A stretch of DNA of 12,017 bases, from the NCBI GenBank assembly GCA_009775535.1, contig VSPW01000039.1, positions 1 through 12,017 on the forward strand, in the 5' to 3' direction. This DNA comes from Muribaculaceae bacterium. Lineage in GTDB: Bacteria > Bacteroidota > Bacteroidia > Bacteroidales > Muribaculaceae. The stretch's first letter is position 1. Each line of letters starts with the position of its first letter. A program made the position numbers and the translations under genes. A model generated the notes under the pieces. It made no database searches. It saw nothing but the letters and a program-made list of their open reading frames with translations, and had not been told where the DNA came from. Positions 1 through 7,270 of the stretch are shown one piece after another.

Positions 1-14
1 AACATGGCCTCTTG

Positions 15-1607
15 TTATTCATACTTTCCTCCGGTAAGTGCGGACTCCGGCTTGAGGTATGGGGTTGATATTCCGGCAATGTCTATCATGGTGTGGAACA
101 GCGACGCGCTGGAAGATATGTTACATGCCTTATACATTTCGGCTGATGCGTATTTCTGAGGGAACATATGTCGGTATTCACCGGACATCCATAATATCAA
201 CGGGACGTGCAGCTGGTGGTATGTGCCTGTCGGTGATGCATGCAGGAAGCGTCCGCGTCTGTCGTCGAATATGTCTTCGCCATGGTCGGAAGCGTATATC
301 ATTGCGGCTGGTACTTTGAGGCTTTCGAGCAGGTTGATAATAGAGTCGAGCATGAGGTCGGTATATCTTATGGAATTGTCGTAGGCGTTGAGCAGTTGCG
401 GACGGTTTGCCGCGCGTGCCTCTGTGTTGTCTGTCGGGGTGAAATGTACCATGTCCTCCGGATACCGTTCTCTGTAATTGAAGTGTGACCCGTATGTGTG
501 CAGCACCATGAATATCTTTTTCGGCTTTGACCGGGATATGTGGCGAATCATGCATTCCACTGTTTTCATGTCGTGTTGAGGGAGGCCTGTGCTGTCGGTA
601 ATGAATTCGCAGTGCCTGGCCTGTTCCCCGAAGAAGTCTATGAAAGAATGGTTGTGCCGTTGGTTGGATATGAAAGCTGTGGAGTAGCCACAGGCGTTAA
701 ATGCCTCGAATATGCTTTTTGTGTAGTAGATTGAGTCGCCGAAATTGGTGGCATCGAGATGGCTCATCAGCATCGGCACACTTTTGTGTGTGGTGTTTGA
801 TTCCGACAGGGCTTTGGGGTATGCCGTTATGTCGTTGCGTTGCGATAGTCTCGGGTTTGTCGGACGTCCGTATCCCATCAGTTGCCAGTTTTCGGCGCGG
901 GATGTCTCACCGATCACCATCACGTATACCTCCGGCATTGAGTCGGGCCTGGTTGTGAAGGCATGGTGTGAGAAGTTTTCTGATGTATTATGGTAATGTG
1001 CGGTGGCATTGGTGCGCACTATTGCCGATGCCAGGTTTGACATTACGTTGATAGGGAACAGCTCGCGTGTTGCCATGTAGCCCGGGACTGTGAATCCTGT
1101 AAATGCCAGCATTGCCATTCCGGCTGCGGCGAGCGCCAATGATGTGCGGCGGAACTTGCGTATTGCCGTTGCCTCTACCTTTGCTTTCCTGTAAACCAGG
1201 ATGCCACCCGATATAAGCGGAGGTAGGTACAGGATGCACACTATGGCTATGGCCAACATAAGGCTGCCAAGCAGTTCCGTTGCTTCCGAGACATTGGTTG
1301 TGGCCACATTGATGAACATGTCTACGGCGATGATGGATTCGCCGTAGAGGTTCAGCAGCACAATCTGGAATGCGGCGAAAATCATTAGCGGGAGCATGAA
1401 CAGGACTGTGCGTCCTATGTTGCGCGACAGGCCGCAAATTATGGCATAGAATGCTGCCGGAAGTACTATGTTTGTGATTTTTGCCGCTATGGAATACTGT
1501 TCGGTGAAGCAGAGTGCTATGTTAGGAACGGTGAGCAATAGCGGTGTGGCCCACATCAGCCATGATGTGTGAAGCCGTACGGATGTTGTTTTGTCAGAAT
1601 GCCTCAT
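15..1607 (-). CDS. EptA/MCR-type phosphoethanolamine transferase (sulfatase fold)
   Basis: 530 aa inner-membrane enzyme predicted to transfer phosphoethanolamine from phosphatidylethanolamine to an envelope acceptor, probably lipid A. About five hydrophobic helices lie at residues 16-36, 42-62, 66-88, 113-140 and 156-178, followed by a periplasmic catalytic domain. Aligned by eye to MCR-1/EptA, the zinc and catalytic residues are all present: E234 (in IGETSRAEN), the nucleophile T273 (in NTTHKSVP), D441 and H442 (in SDHGED). H375 and H456 match the substrate-site histidines. The E-to-T spacing of 39 residues equals that of MCR-1 (E246/T285). The start overlaps the end of the upstream barrel gene by 14 nt and has no obvious ribosome binding site, so translation is probably coupled. 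Known: Bacteroides lipid A carries phosphoethanolamine. Inferred: lipid A is the acceptor here. Transfer to another glycan or to protein is possible. Confidence 0.9.
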   Translation of the reverse strand: MRHSDKTTSVRLHTSWLMWATPLLLTVPNIALCFTEQYSIAAKITNIVLPAAFYAIICGLSRNIGRTVLFMLPLMIFAAFQIVLLNLYGESIIAVDMFINVATTNVSEATELLGSLMLAIAIVCILYLPPLISGGILVYRKAKVEATAIRKFRRTSLALAAAGMAMLAFTGFTVPGYMATRELFPINVMSNLASAIVRTNATAHYHNTSENFSHHAFTTRPDSMPEVYVMVIGETSRAENWQLMGYGRPTNPRLSQRNDITAYPKALSESNTTHKSVPMLMSHLDATNFGDSIYYTKSIFEAFNACGYSTAFISNQRHNHSFIDFFGEQARHCEFITDSTGLPQHDMKTVECMIRHISRSKPKKIFMVLHTYGSHFNYRERYPEDMVHFTPTDNTEARAANRPQLLNAYDNSIRYTDLMLDSIINLLESLKVPAAMIYASDHGEDIFDDRRGRFLHASPTGTYHQLHVPLILWMSGEYRHMFPQKYASAEMYKACNISSSASLFHTMIDIAGISTPYLKPESALTGGKYE

Positions 1608-2757
1608 TGATGTTGAATACGAATCCTGTTGTGTGACGCCCGAAACCGAGGTCGAGACGTACGTTCATTCGTTGTTTGAATTCCCAGCGGTAGCCTATCC
1701 CGTAGTTTGGCAGCGTATGTCCCCAACGGAACTGTTTGAGGGATGGGAATACGTTGCCTGCGCCTATCCATACTACAGCCCCGCTGCGGCGGTATATTTT
1801 CTGGCGTAGTTCCAGTGTGATGTCGACGGCGTTCATGTCGCGGTAGCGCCCATCGTAGTATCCGCGCATCGATTCGCTGCCGCCGAGGGTCGAAAGGAGA
1901 CCCCATGGGGTGTGGCCGTAGGTGAACCGGCCATGTATCTGGGAAGCCAGGATTGCGCCTTTCCAGAGGGGGCTGTAATTGTTGGCTGTTATCTCCGTGA
2001 GTGAGAAGTTGTATTTCCTGTTGCCAAGAAAACGGGGGTAGAAATGCTGTGACATGCATATGTACACGCCTTTGCTTGCGTTGGCTATGAAATCGCGTGA
2101 GTCGTACGAGAATTCCAGCCCGAGGCTGAAATTTGTGGTTTTGAGTGCCTGTCCTTCCCATAGATCCGGATGGTCTACTTGCCTGGCGTCCACATACTGG
2201 AATGAGGCGGACGGGCCTATGTATATATTCGGTGCCAGACGGCACAGGAATGTGGCTTCTGCCTTTGACTGCAGGCGTTTGTATTTGGTGTCGTTGTCAC
2301 TGTTTTCGCCCATATGGTAGCCGATGCCCCAAAAGTGTGTCGGGAATGAATAGAAGTATACCTTGTAGTTCAGGCGGAAGCGGTCGGCCGGAAAGATATG
2401 CGATCCGCGTATGCCTCCCAGATAGAACCCTACGGTCGACACATCTCCGTAGAACGATACGTTTGACGGCTGTATGGTTGTGTCGGTGCGGTTGTGCCTG
2501 TAAAGCCCGGCAGCTACCAGCCCTATACCGAATTTTGTGTCGGAAGAGTAGTGTGGCCCTCCTATGATGCTGAAATCGAATGCCTTGTCAGATCGCTTGT
2601 TGGACTCGCTGAAATAACGTACAATTTTGTCGATGAATCCTGTTTTAGGTGATGCGGACGTTGTGGCGGTGCTGTCAGCATATTCGTGCGGTTGTTGTCC
2701 GTATGCAGTCAGTGTACACGTTGTGAGTATGATTGATATTATTAAAATATTTCGCAT
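1594..2757 (-). CDS. Short Omp85/BamA-like outer-membrane beta-barrel protein, no POTRA domains
   Basis: 387 aa. Residues 1-20 form a Sec signal peptide (hydrophobic core IISIILTTCTL, probable cleavage near AYG|QQ). A short polar segment (about 21-60) is followed by alternating aromatic/polar beta strands to the end. Family marks are the MRGY segment at 297-300, equivalent to the VRGF/Y lid-loop motif of Omp85 barrels, a YDSRD strand at 218-222, and a C-terminal strand ending in F387 as recognised by the BAM machinery. A BamA is about 800 aa with five POTRA domains. Here there is no room for even one, which places the protein with the POTRA-less (surface antigen D15-type) barrels. A probable promoter lies in the 130-bp gap upstream, and the EptA-like gene overlaps its 3' end. 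Its function is not known; export or insertion of a surface component is a guess. Confidence 0.82.
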   Translation of the reverse strand: MRNILIISIILTTCTLTAYGQQPHEYADSTATTSASPKTGFIDKIVRYFSESNKRSDKAFDFSIIGGPHYSSDTKFGIGLVAAGLYRHNRTDTTIQPSNVSFYGDVSTVGFYLGGIRGSHIFPADRFRLNYKVYFYSFPTHFWGIGYHMGENSDNDTKYKRLQSKAEATFLCRLAPNIYIGPSASFQYVDARQVDHPDLWEGQALKTTNFSLGLEFSYDSRDFIANASKGVYICMSQHFYPRFLGNRKYNFSLTEITANNYSPLWKGAILASQIHGRFTYGHTPWGLLSTLGGSESMRGYYDGRYRDMNAVDITLELRQKIYRRSGAVVWIGAGNVFPSLKQFRWGHTLPNYGIGYRWEFKQRMNVRLDLGFGRHTTGFVFNINEAF

Positions 2758-2815
2758 GCAGGAATGGCCGGGCTGTCTGGATGCCCTTGTAATGATTGTT
2801 GTTATAAATTGCCTG

Positions 2816-2823
2816 CAAATTTA
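2816..2823 (-). promoter_or_regulatory. Probable Bacteroidota -7 promoter box for the barrel/phosphoethanolamine transferase pair
   Basis: On the minus strand this reads TAAATTTG, a full match to TAnnTTTG. It lies 58 nt upstream of the barrel start codon and would start transcription near 2809. No good TTTG is found at the expected -33 distance (about 2843-2847), so activity may be weak or depend on an activator. It sits in the only sizeable gap between ftsY and the left end of the window. Confidence 0.5.
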
Positions 2824-2839
2824 AGTCAAAATACTTAAA
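2820..2839. promoter_or_regulatory. Inverted repeat overlapping the -7 box, operator candidate
   Basis: A perfect 7-bp inverted repeat, TTTAAGT / ACTTAAA, separated by six bases. One arm shares four bases with the TAAATTTG box at 2816-2823. A regulator bound here would block or reposition RNA polymerase. The arms are AT-rich, so chance is a real alternative. Confidence 0.35.
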
Positions 2840-2887
2840 ATCTGTGCGTATGTCGACATTTAGGCAAATTTATTATCCGGATAGGTG

Positions 2888-4378
2888 CTAATATTGCAGG
2901 TATACGAATGGGACTAGGTCGCTCTGTCTGGTCTGGATGACAAGGAACAGTACAAGTGCCAATATTATGGCCTGTATGACAGTGGGCAATGCCGAATATT
3001 GCCTTATTCCCCACCGTGTCCAGGATTCAGGAAGGAAGTGCATCATGTATGCGGCCACGATGGCTATTACTATGAAGAGGTAGCCTTCGATGAAGGCCGT
3101 TATCACTTGTGCATTGAAATTATGGGTTATCTGATGGCACATGTCCCAAAGGTGCTGAAGCGATTGGGCCCGGAATATCATCATGCCTATGACCATAAGA
3201 TTGAGCGTCAGGAATATGTTGGCGGCTGTTATGAGCCTGTTGCCTTTCAGTGTAGCCGGAAGCCTGAATGCCTTTGAGATCGCTTTGTGGATGGCCAGCA
3301 GTATGCCGTGGTATGCGCCCCATATCACATACATCCATGACGCCCCGTGCCATAGTCCGCCTATCACCATGGTGGACATAAGGTTGACATTCTGTCGAGT
3401 GCGCCCTTTGCGGTTGCCTCCCAGAGGGATGTATACATAGTCCATGAGCCATGATGAGAGGGATATATGCCAGCGTTTCCAGAATTCGGTGGGGCTCTGT
3501 GCCTTGAACGGTGCCCGGAAATTATCCTTGAAACGGTAGCCCATCAGCAGTGCTATGCCGATGGCCATGTCGCTGTATCCAGAGAAGTCGCAGTATATCT
3601 GGATGGTGAACCCGAATGCACCCATAAGGTTCTCGAAGCCGGAATAGAGGGTAGGGTTATCGAATATTCGGTCCACGAAGTTGCCGCTTATATAGTCGGC
3701 TATCACCACTTTCTTTATGAGTCCTGCCATGATGAGGAACATGCCTTCCGATACCATGGCATGCGTGGCCATGGCGTTTTCCTTTATCTGTGGCAGCATG
3801 TCCTTGGCGCGGACCACAGGTCCTGCCAGAAGCGGTGGAAAGAAGGTCAGGAAGAATGTGTAGTCCAGGAAATTCCTGCATGGCTCCAGCTGCCGCCGGT
3901 ATATGTCCACGATATAGCTTATGGAGCGGAAACAGAAGAATGATATGCCTGCCGGAAGGATTATGTCAAGCGGGTCGAAGCGGGTGGATGTTATGTTGCA
4001 GAAAGTTTCGTACAGGAGGTTGAAATACTTGAAATAAACAAGCATCCCGACATTTAAAACTACGTTTAACGCCACCCATGACTTCCTTAGCCAACTGCGT
4101 ACGGATTTTCCAAGGGCGATACCTATGATGTAGTCGCTGACGCATACGCCAAGAAGGATGAAACAGTACCCGGCGCTTGACTTGTAATAGAAATATAGCG
4201 AGAAGGCTATTACCGTTATCATTTTCAGCCAACGTACGCGCCTTACACACTGGTATATGAGCATGAATGCTGCGAATAGCAGCAGGAACAGCCCAGAATT
4301 GAACAGCAGCGGGTTCTGCCTGTCGAAAGACAGCAGGTCTTTTATCAGGGAGAAGTCGAGGTTCAGAATCTTGTCCAT
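2888..4378 (-). CDS. MBOAT-family membrane O-acyltransferase (AlgI/PatA/DltB-like)
   Basis: 496 aa polytopic membrane protein. The family moves acyl groups, usually acetyl, from a cytoplasmic donor across the inner membrane for attachment to a periplasmic polymer. Visible AlgI-type marks are LPAGISFFCF at 141-150 leading into SYIVDIYRR, YCDFSGYSDMAIG at 262-274, FWKRWHISLS at 299-308, and GLWHGASW at 341-348, in which H344 is the expected catalytic histidine and H304 the second conserved one. Hydrophobic segments cover most of the protein, and the length is normal for AlgI/PatA. It starts 21 nt after the adjacent SGNH gene ends, so it is probably the last gene of the long operon. Association with two SGNH proteins resembles PatA with PatB/Ape1 for peptidoglycan O-acetylation; AlgI-like exopolysaccharide acetylation is the main alternative. 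DltB function is unlikely because dltA/C/D are absent from the window. Confidence 0.92.
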   Translation of the reverse strand: MDKILNLDFSLIKDLLSFDRQNPLLFNSGLFLLLFAAFMLIYQCVRRVRWLKMITVIAFSLYFYYKSSAGYCFILLGVCVSDYIIGIALGKSVRSWLRKSWVALNVVLNVGMLVYFKYFNLLYETFCNITSTRFDPLDIILPAGISFFCFRSISYIVDIYRRQLEPCRNFLDYTFFLTFFPPLLAGPVVRAKDMLPQIKENAMATHAMVSEGMFLIMAGLIKKVVIADYISGNFVDRIFDNPTLYSGFENLMGAFGFTIQIYCDFSGYSDMAIGIALLMGYRFKDNFRAPFKAQSPTEFWKRWHISLSSWLMDYVYIPLGGNRKGRTRQNVNLMSTMVIGGLWHGASWMYVIWGAYHGILLAIHKAISKAFRLPATLKGNRLITAANIFLTLNLMVIGMMIFRAQSLQHLWDMCHQITHNFNAQVITAFIEGYLFIVIAIVAAYMMHFLPESWTRWGIRQYSALPTVIQAIILALVLFLVIQTRQSDLVPFVYLQY

Positions 4379-4399
4379 CTTTATGTGGAGGGTTGGATG

Positions 4400-5809
4400 T
4401 TATAATGGTTTTTGTGAATGTATCTGGCCGGTATCCTGCCCTTCGGGTACAATTGGCAGGGGTAATGGAGGAGGAGGCATGTTCTCCAGGCATTCCGACA
4501 GGGCATCGTAGAAAAGGCGTCCCTGTAGGTCGTACCCTTCCCATGTATTGTGGATGCGGTCACGGCCCATAAGGCTGTTGTCTATCCATTTCCCGGATGC
4601 GCCTGTCCCGCCTGCCACTCCGTATAGGTCGTAAACCGGTATGTGGTTGTCTTTTCCGTATTGTATGATGACGTCGCGCAGGCGTTTGATGTCGGTGTTT
4701 ACCGAATAGGTTGTCGTGCGTCTGCGCTTTCGTCCTTTGCCTGTCCTGCTGGATGTACGCCGCTGGCATTCCATGGGTGTGACAAGCAGTATGCCGGCAT
4801 TTGGGTTTTCTTGGCGTATGTCTTCGACGAAGGCGTTGATTGACTGGCGGAACTGGCTGTCTGTCACTTTTCCGAAGGCCTCGTTCGCACCTAGCGATAT
4901 GACCACCAGGTCGGGTTGGAGCGGCCTGATGCCTGCTCCGATGCTGCCTATGGAATTGTATGACATGTATGCGGCCCCGTTGTTTCCTATGGTGCTGTAC
5001 ACGATGCCCGGCTGCCCGTTGTATAGCGCCAATCCTCCGATGTGGGCCTTGCCTCCTGTGCATGACATGTCCAGAGTAACGTCTGTGACGGGCTTGTCAA
5101 GGTATATGTCGGTATACCCGCTGCCTATACTTGTGGAGAAGCGCATCATGTCTCCGCGCGATTCCACTGCTTTCACTGTTAATGGAGAGCCAGTGTGGAA
5201 CAGCCTTATGGTGTTGAACGGGTTTATTTCCAGCGTGCGGGTGAGAAGCCCTACCGATAGGTTGAATGTGTGTGTGCCGGGGGTGATTGACACTCCAGTG
5301 AACTGCATTTCCGACATCCATGGCGTTTTCATGAGCCGGGCGGTCTGCCAGCCTTTGGATGTGGATGTTATCTTGTAGTCTCTTGGCTCGTTTGTTCCGG
5401 CCATCTTTAACGGGATGACAAGCCCGCGCCCGGCATTGCCGTAGCGTTCCTGGAACATCTTACGTGTGATTCCGGTAGCGCCGTCGGCCTGGATGTGCGA
5501 GTCGCCAATGTGCACTATCGAGAAAGGCATCCCTGGCAACAACATCCCTTCACTGAGCCTTTGCCTTAGCCTGCTCCAGTCTGCGCCGTTCATGTCTATC
5601 CTGTTGCCGGCGGTGTCGATGAACGGGAAGGCGGAATAGTCGCCCGGGGCAAATTGCGGCAGGGAATCGCACATTACGTTATCCAGTTCCGGATTAACGC
5701 GGATATCAAAGTCGTTTGCAAACGTGGGTGAGTCCTGTGTTTCCTGGGCATTTGCCTGCGGCACTGCGAGTGCCGACAATATAAAGTATGTGGAGAGGAG
5801 GCGGTTCAT
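4400..5809 (-). CDS. Periplasmic SGNH protein, Ape1/PatB-like (O-acetylesterase or O-acetyltransferase)
   Basis: 469 aa. The signal peptide is at 1-21, with likely cleavage after ANA. All SGNH catalytic blocks are present: block I GDSH at 102-105 (nucleophile S104), block II GNNGA at 275-279, block III GANE at 307-310 (N309), and block V DRIH at 417-420 (D417, H420). The block I context (GDSHIQADG, then GNAGRGLVIPLKMAG and a downstream KGW) and GANEAF resemble the Ape1/PatB family of peptidoglycan O-acetyl enzymes as I recall it. About 170 residues separate blocks I and II, much more than in simple GDSL lipases. That leaves room for an inserted beta-rich domain, comparable to the carbohydrate-binding domain described in Ape1. 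An unusual basic patch lies at 355-364. The gene overlaps the upstream SGNH gene by ATGA (5806-5809) and precedes the MBOAT gene. Sequence alone cannot separate esterase from transferase activity. Confidence 0.85.
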   Translation of the reverse strand: MNRLLSTYFILSALAVPQANAQETQDSPTFANDFDIRVNPELDNVMCDSLPQFAPGDYSAFPFIDTAGNRIDMNGADWSRLRQRLSEGMLLPGMPFSIVHIGDSHIQADGATGITRKMFQERYGNAGRGLVIPLKMAGTNEPRDYKITSTSKGWQTARLMKTPWMSEMQFTGVSITPGTHTFNLSVGLLTRTLEINPFNTIRLFHTGSPLTVKAVESRGDMMRFSTSIGSGYTDIYLDKPVTDVTLDMSCTGGKAHIGGLALYNGQPGIVYSTIGNNGAAYMSYNSIGSIGAGIRPLQPDLVVISLGANEAFGKVTDSQFRQSINAFVEDIRQENPNAGILLVTPMECQRRTSSRTGKGRKRRRTTTYSVNTDIKRLRDVIIQYGKDNHIPVYDLYGVAGGTGASGKWIDNSLMGRDRIHNTWEGYDLQGRLFYDALSECLENMPPPPLPLPIVPEGQDTGQIHSQKPL

Positions 5810-7251
5810 AGGCGGTTCAGGTTGTCTATTATGGCATCGGCCAGTTTCTTGCCAAGCACTTCGCCGCCCTTATGGTTGAGGTGAATGTAGTCGGCGTTGA
5901 CGAGGCGGTCGTTCCTCCATGCCACAACTGCGTCTTCGCCACCCATGGCTTCGCGTGTGTCCCAGAACAGTATACGGGTGTTCCGGGCGGCATTCCGTTG
6001 CGCATCAACCATGTTGCGGCATGTGGGCAGCGAGTGTACAGCCCCTCCCCGCTTCTGGCCGCGGTCTCCTATCCCCATCAGGAGAATGTCGGCCTGTGGA
6101 TGACACCTGCGCAATGTACGTATCACATTTTCCATGTATCCGGTATATTTGCTGTAGTCTTTCTGTGAGGACGTAAGGGCATTTATGCCGTATTCGACAA
6201 TTATGAGGTCGTAGCTGATAAATTCCGCCACCTGTGCCGACAGTTCCTCGTTAAGGGTAGTGTGGCTTATCCCTGAGTTCCCTCGCAGCGACATGCAGTC
6301 GAGTGTTATCCCGCTGTCGTCATTAAGCCATACGCCCAGGCCTGTAATCCCGGGTACACCGTTGGTTATGCTTACCGATGATGTTTCACCGGTGATCTCG
6401 ATGCATTGTACGTTGTCAGAGGCTGTCACCGGATATTTTTCCCCGTTTATGGTTATCGTGCCATCGGAAGGGGCTATGAAAAGGAAACGTGTATTGTTCC
6501 ATGCAGAGGCGTGGGGGAGCTTGCTCACGCCTTTGTATGTGGCCTTTGCACCCTGGCTGCCGGTGAAATATTCGCCTGGAAGCCATTTGTGGGCCATACG
6601 GCGTGTGTGGCGCACATCGTGCGCCGACCATCCGCTGCCTCCCTGCCTCACAGACTGCCTGAATCCTGGGATATCGGAATGTAGCCCCATGTAGCCTACT
6701 CCCCGGCCTCCATATGCCTGTTGCAGGTATTCGCGAACGTTCTGAGAGAAGACGTCGCCTTCTATATATGAATCGCCTATGATGGCAACCCTTGCCGGGC
6801 GTCCTGTGTGTGTGAGGGCTTTCCTGAGGTTGGCAAGGCCGTTGCCTGATGTGGTGTAGTCCTCAATCATTACCATATCTCCCTTGCGTGGTGCGGTTTC
6901 AGGGACTGGTGGGATTTCTGCAGGTAAGTAGGCTGTGTCGGTCGGTTGCCCCAGGGGTTCATGTGTGGATAGAGTATCTGGTTGCGGCACTGATGCCTGT
7001 GCTCTGTCCGGGTTTTGTGCGGGTTTGCTGCTATCGGTATCCGGATTGTCCTGCATGAGAGCCAGCAGTTCGGGGTCGATCAATTCTTCTGTCTCATGTA
7101 TGGTCTTCTCCCGGGATATGTCCTCCAGCAGGTTGAAATCCTTGAAGAAATTCCCTGTCAGTTTACCCCATGGCAGCAGTGACAGTGCGAGCACTGTCGT
7201 TATCGCAATTATTATTATGGTGAACGGACGGCCGTTACGGTTATTGGACAT
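5806..7251 (-). CDS. Membrane-anchored SGNH-family protein, probable O-acyltransferase/esterase partner of the MBOAT protein
   Basis: 481 aa. One N-terminal membrane segment (about residues 10-27, after the basic MSNNRNGR) is followed by an acidic then proline-rich low-complexity linker (about 55-130). The rest is an SGNH domain. Block I is GDSY at 159-162 (S161), block II RGNSG at 323-327, block III YGIN at 354-357 (N357), and block V DYIH at 454-457 (D454, H457). Block spacing closely matches the downstream SGNH protein (163 versus 171 residues between blocks I and II, then about 31 residues to block III). This suggests two divergent paralogues sharing the same inserted beta-rich region. 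The lack of a cleavable signal and the long linker fit a periplasmic domain tethered to the inner membrane near the MBOAT channel. By analogy with PatB it could be the transferase and its neighbour the esterase, or the reverse. It starts 19 nt after the isochorismate synthase stop. Confidence 0.83.
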   Translation of the reverse strand: MSNNRNGRPFTIIIIAITTVLALSLLPWGKLTGNFFKDFNLLEDISREKTIHETEELIDPELLALMQDNPDTDSSKPAQNPDRAQASVPQPDTLSTHEPLGQPTDTAYLPAEIPPVPETAPRKGDMVMIEDYTTSGNGLANLRKALTHTGRPARVAIIGDSYIEGDVFSQNVREYLQQAYGGRGVGYMGLHSDIPGFRQSVRQGGSGWSAHDVRHTRRMAHKWLPGEYFTGSQGAKATYKGVSKLPHASAWNNTRFLFIAPSDGTITINGEKYPVTASDNVQCIEITGETSSVSITNGVPGITGLGVWLNDDSGITLDCMSLRGNSGISHTTLNEELSAQVAEFISYDLIIVEYGINALTSSQKDYSKYTGYMENVIRTLRRCHPQADILLMGIGDRGQKRGGAVHSLPTCRNMVDAQRNAARNTRILFWDTREAMGGEDAVVAWRNDRLVNADYIHLNHKGGEVLGKKLADAIIDNLNRL

Positions 7252-7270
7252 TTCGTCGTTTGTTTTTTGT

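Noticed and set aside
3..5. Minus-strand ATG 9 nt after the transferase stop, preceded by AAGAGG
   Set aside because: It could start a further downstream gene, but only five bases remain in the window, so it cannot be supported.
1604..2245. 213-codon minus-strand frame inside the barrel gene
   Set aside because: Arg/Pro/Gln/His-rich out-of-frame translation of the barrel gene; no motifs and no start signal.
2850..2883. Two perfect 10-bp palindromes, ATGTCGACAT (2850-2859) and TATCCGGATA (2874-2883)
   Set aside because: They have no spacer for a hairpin, no T-tract and no clear relation to a promoter; 10-bp palindromes are expected by chance in a window of this size.
3966..4544. 192-codon minus-strand frame bridging the SGNH and MBOAT genes
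   Set aside because: It is an alternate frame of two strongly supported genes and has no family features.
4716..5378. 220-codon plus-strand open frame opposite the first SGNH gene
   Set aside because: The opposite strand encodes a protein with all SGNH motifs; this frame shows no recognisable family.
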